Assembly (NCBI RefSeq): GCF_000321005.1
Contig: NZ_HE578908.1
Coordinates: 108,439 to 172,438 of the forward strand
Length of the DNA: 64,000 nt
DNA from: Anaerococcus senegalensis JC48
GTDB taxonomy: Bacteria > Bacillota > Clostridia > Tissierellales > Peptoniphilaceae
Direction of reading: 5' to 3'
This document shows positions 58,143-64,000 of the stretch, piece by piece (within the stretch, counting starts at the first letter, position 1; each line of letters begins with the position of its first letter). The translations under genes and the position numbers were made by a program. The notes under the pieces are model-generated. The model was not told the origin of the DNA, made no database searches, and was given only the letters and a program-made list of their open reading frames with translations.

Positions 58143-58823
58143 TTAATTTAAATAATCAATCATTGTTTTCTTATTAGGGTCAATTTTTTCAAAGTCTTTT
58201 GAAAAATCTTCTACTGCCCTATCCACATTCCTATCATCAACAAATTTGTTAATTACATCTACCCCACAAGTGAGAGCTCCCACTCCGTATTCTATTAAAT
58301 CAAGAGCTTGGTTTGAATTTTTAAAACTTGCTGCCAAAATTTCTGTTTCAAATTGGTTTGAATCTATAATATTTTGGATTTTTTTTACAACATAAAGTCC
58401 ATCATATCCTAAATTATCAATCCTATTTACATAAGGAGCCACATATCTAGCCCCTGATTTCATAGCAAGAAAGGCTTGCATTGGAGAATATATAGCTGTT
58501 GCTGTAACTTTAATATTTTCTTTTTTAAGCTCTTTCATAGCCTTAAAACCTTCTTTATTAGAAGGAATTTTTACAAAAGTATTTTCTCCAAACTCTTTTA
58601 CTATTAATTTCGCTTCTTTTATTATATCCTTAGAATTTTTTGATAAAACTTGCACATGAAGCTCATCTTGACCTATTATTTTTCTTATCTCACTTAATAC
58701 ATTCTTTGGTGATTGATCTTGCTTTGAAAGAATTGATGGATTTGTTGTAACTCCATCTACAAGATAATATTGATATATTTCTTTTATCTTTTCAATATTT
58801 GCATCATCTATTAATAGCTTCAT
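58143..58823 (-). CDS. transaldolase-like / fructose-6-phosphate aldolase family protein
   Basis: This 226-residue aldolase of the short transaldolase family (TalC/FSA) has D-G-V-T-T-N-P-S-I near residues 23-31, the Schiff-base Lys in V-K-I-P-S-N near 83-88, T-A-I-Y-S-P-M-Q-A near 106-114, Y-V-A-P-Y-V-N-R-I-D near 128-137, and I-L-A-A-S-F-K near 164-170. It is the last gene of the sorbitol operon. It would split or form fructose-6-phosphate, the product of sorbitol-6-phosphate dehydrogenase, or take part in sedoheptulose exchange. Enzymes of this size cannot be assigned to aldolase or transaldolase by eye. Confidence 0.85.
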   Translation of the reverse strand: MKLLIDDANIEKIKEIYQYYLVDGVTTNPSILSKQDQSPKNVLSEIRKIIGQDELHVQVLSKNSKDIIKEAKLIVKEFGENTFVKIPSNKEGFKAMKELKKENIKVTATAIYSPMQAFLAMKSGARYVAPYVNRIDNLGYDGLYVVKKIQNIIDSNQFETEILAASFKNSNQALDLIEYGVGALTCGVDVINKFVDDRNVDRAVEDFSKDFEKIDPNKKTMIDYLN

Positions 58824-58841
58824 ATATCACTCCTATAATTT

Positions 58842-59654
58842 TTATCCCCTAGTTTTTCCACCTGCAACATTTATGGTTACTCCGTGGATGTAGGATGACC
58901 TGTCGCTTGCTAAAAAGCAAACTAAATTTGCAACTTCAGAAAGCTTTCCGCTTCTTCCTAATGGAGTTGTTTTTGTTGATGAATATCCCTTTCTTAAATC
59001 ATCTACAGATATAGACCTTGTATAAGCAAGAGCAGTTTCATATGATAAAGTTCTAAGCCCTGTAGCTTCCAAAATTCCAGGAGCAACACCTACAACACGG
59101 ACTCCATATTTTCCAAGTTCTTTTGACCAAGACCTAGTAAAGGAGTTTACAGCATTTTTTGTAGCTGCATATATAGATTGACCTTCACTACCTTCAAGAC
59201 CCGATTCTGAACTCATATTTATTATTACCCCAGATTTTTGTTTTACAAATATTTTTGCTGCCTCTTGGGAACAATAAAATAATCCTTTAAGGTTTATATC
59301 AACTACCTTATCAAAAACTTTATCATCAAGCTCAAATTCACTTTCTTCTTTTTTTGGATCAACTAAAAGTCTAGGTATATTTATTCCGGCATTATTTACA
59401 ATTGCATCTAAGCTTCCAAATTTTTTTACACCATCAGCTATTGCTTCTTTTACATCTTGTCTACTAGTTATATCACAAACTTTGTAAAGAAGATTTTTTT
59501 CATTTTCAAAATTAAATTCTGGTTTTTCTTTATTAATATCACAAGCAATAACATTAGCCCCAGATTCTAACAAACCTTCACTTACTGCTTTTCCAATTCC
59601 TGATGCTGCTCCAGTGACAAGTACAACTTTATTTTCTAATCCTAACCAATCCAT
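58842..59654 (-). CDS. srlD: sorbitol-6-phosphate 2-dehydrogenase (short-chain dehydrogenase)
   Basis: The enzyme oxidises sorbitol-6-phosphate to fructose-6-phosphate with NAD. The 270-residue SDR has the cofactor loop T-G-A-A-S-G-I-G near residues 15-22, an Asp (A-C-D-I) after the second strand that suits NAD, N-N-A-G near 89-92, the catalytic Ser in N-M-S-S-E-S near 147-152, and Y-A-A-T-K near 164-168. The C-terminal T-T-P-L-G-R-S-G-K matches sorbitol/xylitol dehydrogenases of the SorF type. It lies between srlB and the transaldolase-like gene with a two-base gap, so it is cotranscribed with the sorbitol PTS. Confidence 0.92.
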   Translation of the reverse strand: MDWLGLENKVVLVTGAASGIGKAVSEGLLESGANVIACDINKEKPEFNFENEKNLLYKVCDITSRQDVKEAIADGVKKFGSLDAIVNNAGINIPRLLVDPKKEESEFELDDKVFDKVVDINLKGLFYCSQEAAKIFVKQKSGVIINMSSESGLEGSEGQSIYAATKNAVNSFTRSWSKELGKYGVRVVGVAPGILEATGLRTLSYETALAYTRSISVDDLRKGYSSTKTTPLGRSGKLSEVANLVCFLASDRSSYIHGVTINVAGGKTRG

Positions 59655-59655
59655 T

Positions 59656-60018
59656 TTATGCCTCCAATATTTTTATAGTTGATCCTATTTCTAACTTATT
59701 TAAATTTCCATTTTCACAAATTATTGCCCCAGGCAATAAGTCATCTAAATTTTCTGATAAATTAACAGTTAAATGACCTAAATTTTCTAAATTTGTTTGG
59801 GCTTCTTCTCCAACGGCTAATATTTTTACTTTTGATCCATCAACTTCAAAATAATCGCCTGCTTTAATTTGTCCATTGACTTTTTTGATATCTATTAAAT
59901 GACAATAATCTTTTAAAGTATCAGGTGCATTATCACCGAAAAATATTATCATTTCACTTCCGAACTCTTCTACTAATTCTCCTTGAGCCTTAATTTTATT
60001 CTCGTAAATAGCTTTCAT
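59656..60018 (-). CDS. srlB: sorbitol PTS enzyme IIA
   Basis: This cytoplasmic phosphocarrier of the glucitol/sorbitol PTS is 120 residues long. It has the family core E-M-I-I-F-F-G-D-N-A-P-D-T-L near 23-36, then Y-C-H-L-I near 38-42 with the phosphorylated His, and A-V-G-E-E-A-Q-T-N-L-E-N-L-G-H-L near 70-86. It passes phosphate from HPr to the IIB part of SrlE. The short IIA is a separate gene, as in E. coli. Confidence 0.94.
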   Translation of the reverse strand: MKAIYENKIKAQGELVEEFGSEMIIFFGDNAPDTLKDYCHLIDIKKVNGQIKAGDYFEVDGSKVKILAVGEEAQTNLENLGHLTVNLSENLDDLLPGAIICENGNLNKLEIGSTIKILEA

Positions 60019-60026
60019 TATTTCTC

Positions 60027-61025
60027 CTAATATAATCCAAATGATGCAAGATATCCTACTATTACTCTTGGTACTCCTATAAGAAATCTTGAATACATAA
60101 CAGATACTACTCCAACTTCTACTGTTTCCTTTTCTGCTTCAGCAAGTCCCAATCCAACTGGTATAAAATCACAAGCGTTTTGTGTATTTATAGCAAACAA
60201 AGCTGGAAGTGCAAGATTTGGTGCAATATTTCCTCTTGCTATTTCACTACCAATCAATGTTCCTATAACTTGACTTATAACAGCTCCTGGTCCCAATAAG
60301 GCTGATAAAACAGGAAGTGAACAAACTAAACCTAAAATTACAAGTCCAATAATATTATTTGCAAGAGGTATTAATAATTTTGCAAACCAATTACCAAATC
60401 CTGATCCTTGAATTATACCTATTAGCATAGATACAAATGCCATAAATGGAAGGATTGTATTTAAAACAGTTTGTACAGAATCTCTTCCTGCTTGGAAGAA
60501 AATATCTATAACCCTACCTGTTCCCATACCAACTTTTTGGATAAATGAATTTCCAGATTGTTCTGCTAAGGTTTCAGAAACTTTTTTATCACTTGAGTAA
60601 GAAACTTTCTTATCTTCTTTCTTGTTGTTTTCAAGAACTTTTTCTGTGATCTCATCTTTTGACAAAGCTTTAATTTGATTTAAGCCTACATCAGATACAT
60701 AAATATCTTCTGTTATATAATTTGCTAGTGGACCTGATTTTCCAGTTGCCATAATATTTATAGTAGGTATTCCTTTTTTAGGATAAATTCCACACCTTAA
60801 AGTTCCACCACAATCTATAATTACTGCAAATATTTTTTCTTCTGCTACAGAAGTTTTAAATCCATTTACTGCTTGGCAACCTGTAAGTTCAACAATTTTA
60901 TCAACTATATCTGGTTTTGCTCCACCACCTGTTATATATAAAAGTGTATCTTTTTCTCCCTCAGGTCCTATTTCTAATGGTCCGCCAAATCCTGCATGAC
61001 CTTTTTCTATCCTAATTTTAGTCAT
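60027..61025 (-). CDS. srlE: sorbitol PTS enzyme IIBC
   Basis: This sorbitol permease part has a IIB domain at the N-terminus (about 1-140, with [13 protein letters not shown] near 65-77, the second Cys being the phosphorylated one) and a membrane domain (about 165-332) with five to six helices. The ATG is preceded by GGAGG and overlaps the srlA stop by eight bases; five extra codons upstream belong to srlA. The 332-residue length is normal for the IIBC component of the glucitol family. Confidence 0.94.
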   Translation of the reverse strand: MTKIRIEKGHAGFGGPLEIGPEGEKDTLLYITGGGAKPDIVDKIVELTGCQAVNGFKTSVAEEKIFAVIIDCGGTLRCGIYPKKGIPTINIMATGKSGPLANYITEDIYVSDVGLNQIKALSKDEITEKVLENNKKEDKKVSYSSDKKVSETLAEQSGNSFIQKVGMGTGRVIDIFFQAGRDSVQTVLNTILPFMAFVSMLIGIIQGSGFGNWFAKLLIPLANNIIGLVILGLVCSLPVLSALLGPGAVISQVIGTLIGSEIARGNIAPNLALPALFAINTQNACDFIPVGLGLAEAEKETVEVGVVSVMYSRFLIGVPRVIVGYLASFGLY

Positions 61026-61578
61026 TGTGAGCCTCCACATCTATGCTTCTTTTTAATTTTATATTTTGTTGTTTTTCAACATATTTTGTTGTAAAATCTG
61101 TTATCCATCCTGCTAAAAAGTTCATTACCAAACCTACAAGCATATATCTTATAGCTAAAGGTACTGTTGATAGACCAAGTTTTTCAACCCCTTGAGCTAT
61201 TCCTAACCAAACGAATAATTCTCCAGGATTTATGTGTGGGAAAATACCATTGTTTGTATGGCAATGATAAGCTGCTGATGCATAGTAAGAAGGTTTTTGT
61301 GCTTCTGGTAAGAATTTTCCCATTGATAATGCCATAGGGTTACCTAGCATAAATGCTGAAACAAATGGAAGGACTCCATAAGCTAATAATTTATTTTTCG
61401 AACATAATTTTCCAAATTTATTAACTCTTTCAGCTCCTATAAGTGCTATTAGTGCGTTCATAAATACTAAAAGTAAAAGTACCTTAGGTACAATACCTGT
61501 CATCCAACTTACTAGAGTCTCTGCTCCAAGCTCAAATAATCCTATAAAGGATTGAGCGAGATTTACTAAAAAATCCAT
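61018..61578 (-). CDS. srlA: sorbitol PTS enzyme IIC2
   Basis: This 186-residue membrane component of the glucitol/sorbitol PTS has about five hydrophobic helices. The conserved [14 protein letters not shown] region lies near residues 78-91. [23 protein letters not shown] is the family signature near 106-128, and H is likely in the substrate path. It works with SrlE (IIBC) and SrlB (IIA). AAGGAG precedes the ATG. It overlaps srlE by eight bases. Confidence 0.94.
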   Translation of the reverse strand: MDFLVNLAQSFIGLFELGAETLVSWMTGIVPKVLLLLVFMNALIALIGAERVNKFGKLCSKNKLLAYGVLPFVSAFMLGNPMALSMGKFLPEAQKPSYYASAAYHCHTNNGIFPHINPGELFVWLGIAQGVEKLGLSTVPLAIRYMLVGLVMNFLAGWITDFTTKYVEKQQNIKLKRSIDVEAHND

Positions 61579-61600
61579 AAATTTTCTCCTTATTTTTTAT

Positions 61601-62041
61601 TTATTTTTTAAAAAAGCCAAAAGCTTTTTGTAGAGGCGATTTTTCCATTTCTATCTTTTCTCCATTTAATGCTTTAATAAAATTTTCCCTTGCATTTAAA
61701 ATAGCTAAAGATAGGTTTTTGTCTAACTTTAGTCCTTTTAAAAGCTCTTGATCTAAATCTTTTATATTGGCATTATTAAAAGTATCTTCTTTTTTGAATC
61801 TAGCAAATACTGAAACACCCTTAATATAAGCATAATTTTTAATATTTCCTATATCATCTACAGAAAACAAAACTATAGAACCTGCCCTAATAGCTCCCTT
61901 TTTTATACCTATAGCAACTTTTCCATCTTTAATAAATTCATTAAAATATTTTTTAAAAGAATTCATCTGTAAAAAAGTAAATAAATATTGAAGCAGGTAC
62001 ATAAAAAGTATAAAAATACCTAAAATTATCAAATTGTTCAT
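61601..62041 (-). CDS. gutM: GutM-like transcriptional activator of the sorbitol operon
   Basis: This 146-residue protein has one N-terminal hydrophobic helix (about 4-26) and a soluble C-terminal domain with the family stretch G-K-V-A-I-G-I-K-K-G-A-I-R-A-G near residues 38-52. GutM/SrlM proteins are positive regulators of the glucitol operon in E. coli, and similar genes sit inside PTS operons of many Firmicutes. The membrane helix suggests a membrane link. It lies between the PRD regulator and srlA. Confidence 0.88.
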   Translation of the reverse strand: MNNLIILGIFILFMYLLQYLFTFLQMNSFKKYFNEFIKDGKVAIGIKKGAIRAGSIVLFSVDDIGNIKNYAYIKGVSVFARFKKEDTFNNANIKDLDQELLKGLKLDKNLSLAILNARENFIKALNGEKIEMEKSPLQKAFGFFKK

Positions 62042-62052
62042 AGTATTTCTCC

Positions 62053-63918
62053 TTATCTAAATAAATTTGTATCCTTGATAAAAAATTCCATTAGTTTAGA
62101 GTAAGATTTTATCTTAGATATTTTTTCAACTAAGTTCTCATCATTTGCTATAGTAACAATTTCGTCATATAACTTAACTAAAACTTCATCTAAATTTTCT
62201 GGTAAACCAACTAAAAATATTAATTTTGGATAAGATTTCTCATTTATACCTAAAGCTACAGTAAGTTTATTTGCCTTAGCGTGAGGAAAAGCTACACTTT
62301 GAGAGAAAATTGTTGAAGATTTCTTTTCTCTATCAATAACTTTTTGTTTAAAATCTTTTGAAATTAATCTTTCATTTTCTAATGAATCTAGCATATAGGT
62401 AAGATTTTCATTAAAATCTTCTCCATCTAATAAGAATAATTTTTGATCATTTAGCTCATTTAAAAATACAGATTTCAAGAATCTTTTATTTAAAACTAAA
62501 TTCTTCTTTTCTTTAAGATTTTCAATTCTTTCCTTAATCATTGCAAAATTGTAGGCTTCTTCTCCACTTATCTGATTTATATCTGTATCAATGTCCTTAT
62601 TTGTTATAATAAGATCAAAAACATTTAAATTTAAATCGATAGAGTCTAATATACTTACAGATAAATCATTTCCAGGGCTCATTGATTTTAGCTTCCTTTT
62701 TAAAGATTGACCATTAATCTCATCAGAGGTGTAAATAGCAATTTTAAAGCTATTTTTATTTATCAAATCTAGTTTTTCAACTATATATATTTGAAAATAT
62801 GAGGCCAAATAAGACTTCTCTGATTCATTTATCTTTTTATCAAGCTTATCTTCTATAACCTTAGAAGCTACTTCTGCCATCTTATAAGCAACCCTATATT
62901 CTTTTTTAATCTCATCGTTTAGACTATTTTTTATCTTATAATCAAGTTTAATCCTATTTAAAAGAAAATATATATGGTAGGTGAATTCTTTTTTGACCTT
63001 TCCTAAGTCAACTTCAAGATCCATTTGCTTTTTGATAGCCATAAAAATTTCTTCTATCAAACTATATATTTCATCACCTATTTTGATATCTGAAATTTTA
63101 TTTGTTATAAGAGGGGTTCTCATTCCCCTAATAGGAACTGTTATAAACTTCAATTCATCATGACTTAGGACAATTTCAAACATATGACCTACCTTATCTC
63201 TTAAGATATTTGCAATATCAAAAGAAAATCCATTTGAATCATATGCATAATTTTCTGAAAGATTTTCAATATTATGCCCCTGATTAATTCTAGAAATAGA
63301 TACATTTAGAAACATTTTCATTTTTTCTATCGTATCCTCATCTATTAGATAAGGTGATAAAATATCTTTAATTATCTTAGAAACTATTCTTGTATTTTTA
63401 TTTTCTTTAATAATTTCATAGTAACAATTTTCAATAGCAAAGTTTCTTATATCTATTTCTTCTCCCTGCAAACAAATACCAACATTGGGCTTACCTGATA
63501 TCTTTAGCCTATAATCTTTTATTAATTTGTTTAGTTTTTCTATATCCTTATTCAAAGTTGTCTTTGAAATCATCATTTCGAAAGATAGATCACCCATATT
63601 GGCTGTATCATTTAAAAAGAGATATCCCATTATATAAGTCAGTCTATACTTTTCATTATTAAAACTTTCTCCTTCTTTTTTCATTATATTTACACATCTT
63701 TTATATAGGTCATAATCATAAACAAAAAGTGAAAGCTTTTTATCTTTAAGGTTAACGAAAGCGCAGTTTTGCATTTTTTTATTTAGTTGTTTTACATCAT
63801 TAGACAAGGTTTTCTTGCTAACTTCTAATTTCTCCAATAATAATTCTTCACTTATAGAGCTTCTTTCAAGAATTTCTAGTAAGTAAAGACTTCTATTTTC
63901 TATTTTTTTCCAAATCAT
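62053..63918 (-). CDS. PRD-containing transcriptional regulator of sorbitol utilisation (MtlR/BglG type)
   Basis: This 621-residue modular regulator has an N-terminal helix-turn-helix pair (about 1-165: L-E-I-L-E-R-S-S-I-S-E-E-L and M-M-I-S-K-T-T-L-N-K-D-I), two PRD domains (about 185-390, with I-S-R-I-N-Q-G-H and H-I-Y-F-L-L-N-R-I-K), a IIB-like part (about 395-480), and a IIA-like C-terminal domain (about 485-621) with the phosphorylatable His in F-P-H-A. PTS components would set its activity by phosphorylating PRD, IIB and IIA sites. The upstream region 63919-64000 is A+T-rich with AGGGAGG before the ATG; the operon promoter should lie near the window edge. Confidence 0.9.
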   Translation of the reverse strand: MIWKKIENRSLYLLEILERSSISEELLLEKLEVSKKTLSNDVKQLNKKMQNCAFVNLKDKKLSLFVYDYDLYKRCVNIMKKEGESFNNEKYRLTYIMGYLFLNDTANMGDLSFEMMISKTTLNKDIEKLNKLIKDYRLKISGKPNVGICLQGEEIDIRNFAIENCYYEIIKENKNTRIVSKIIKDILSPYLIDEDTIEKMKMFLNVSISRINQGHNIENLSENYAYDSNGFSFDIANILRDKVGHMFEIVLSHDELKFITVPIRGMRTPLITNKISDIKIGDEIYSLIEEIFMAIKKQMDLEVDLGKVKKEFTYHIYFLLNRIKLDYKIKNSLNDEIKKEYRVAYKMAEVASKVIEDKLDKKINESEKSYLASYFQIYIVEKLDLINKNSFKIAIYTSDEINGQSLKRKLKSMSPGNDLSVSILDSIDLNLNVFDLIITNKDIDTDINQISGEEAYNFAMIKERIENLKEKKNLVLNKRFLKSVFLNELNDQKLFLLDGEDFNENLTYMLDSLENERLISKDFKQKVIDREKKSSTIFSQSVAFPHAKANKLTVALGINEKSYPKLIFLVGLPENLDEVLVKLYDEIVTIANDENLVEKISKIKSYSKLMEFFIKDTNLFR

Positions 63919-64000
63919 ATCCTCCCTCTTTCTATATAGTAATATTTTTATTAAAAAAATTAATATACACTTTTTCTAGCTTTAAGAAAATAGATTTGTT

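Overview
This window is an A+T-rich, gene-dense stretch of a low-G+C Gram-positive chromosome. Almost every gene family present is typical of anaerobic Firmicutes: Rex, an Asp23/AmaP module, a T-box, ClpP/ClpX/Lon in one run, CdaA/CdaR, a CBS-containing PpaC, rubredoxin and a NupNOPQ-like importer. Together with glycogen and sorbitol genes this fits the Tissierellia/Peptoniphilaceae, most likely a saccharolytic Anaerococcus-like coccus. That placement is inference from gene content, not a database match.

Layout. 1-2200: a small membrane protein, a DUF1858 redox protein and an alanine:sodium symporter. 2300-6900: aromatic amino acids. A Trp-specific T-box controls the tryptophan transporter trpP. 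Next to it the DAHP synthase/chorismate synthase/prephenate dehydratase operon is preceded by a Phe-rich leader peptide, a terminator and a possible antiterminator. An imperfect palindromic element with 16-bp flanking direct repeats sits in the trpP terminator. 6900-13600: nucleotide-responsive pyrophosphatase, a CNNM/CorC protein, a purine permease, M18 aminopeptidase and xpt. 13600-22900: two probable operons, tig-clpP-clpX-lon-engB (protein quality control) and cdaA-cdaR-cca (c-di-AMP). 23070-23525: four tandem hairpin repeats in the 3' region of a ZIP-family gene. 23500-30800: glgP/malQ glycogen breakdown, a papain-fold-like unknown, an AI-2E family exporter and thiN. 30900-38400: ArsC/Spx-like protein, amaP-DUF2273-asp23 with a SigB-like promoter, ABC-F, rex, typA, a SpoIIAB/RsbW-like kinase and rubredoxin. 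38450-46500: a broken VTT gene, YitT, a CofE-like protein, a sirtuin, a GntR/ABC operon, a barstar/barnase pair and DUF523. 46500-53200: tRNA-Pro(UGG), a degenerate repeat region, the nucleoside importer operon and an M42 peptidase. 53200-58100: glpF and a GlpA-like flavoprotein behind a leader terminator, an oppB/oppA deletion chimera, and a LytTR-DUF3021 pair. 58100-64000: a complete sorbitol (glucitol) PTS operon headed by its PRD regulator.

How it works together. Glycogen (glgP, malQ), sorbitol (srl genes) and glycerol (glpF, GlpA-like) feed glycolysis. Rex, rubredoxin and the DUF1858 protein belong to anaerobic redox balance. The purine permease, xpt and the Nup importer are salvage functions. 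Amino-acid supply is controlled by RNA: Trp import by a T-box, and Phe synthesis apparently by leader-peptide attenuation.

The most unusual items are the Phe leader/attenuator (6674-6879), the covarying hairpin repeat family (2318-2677 and 23073-23524), the barnase-like lipoprotein with its barstar (45277-45981) and the oppB::oppA pseudogene (55666-56897). Start sites were moved inside longer reading frames where a Shine-Dalgarno sequence clearly favours an internal ATG.
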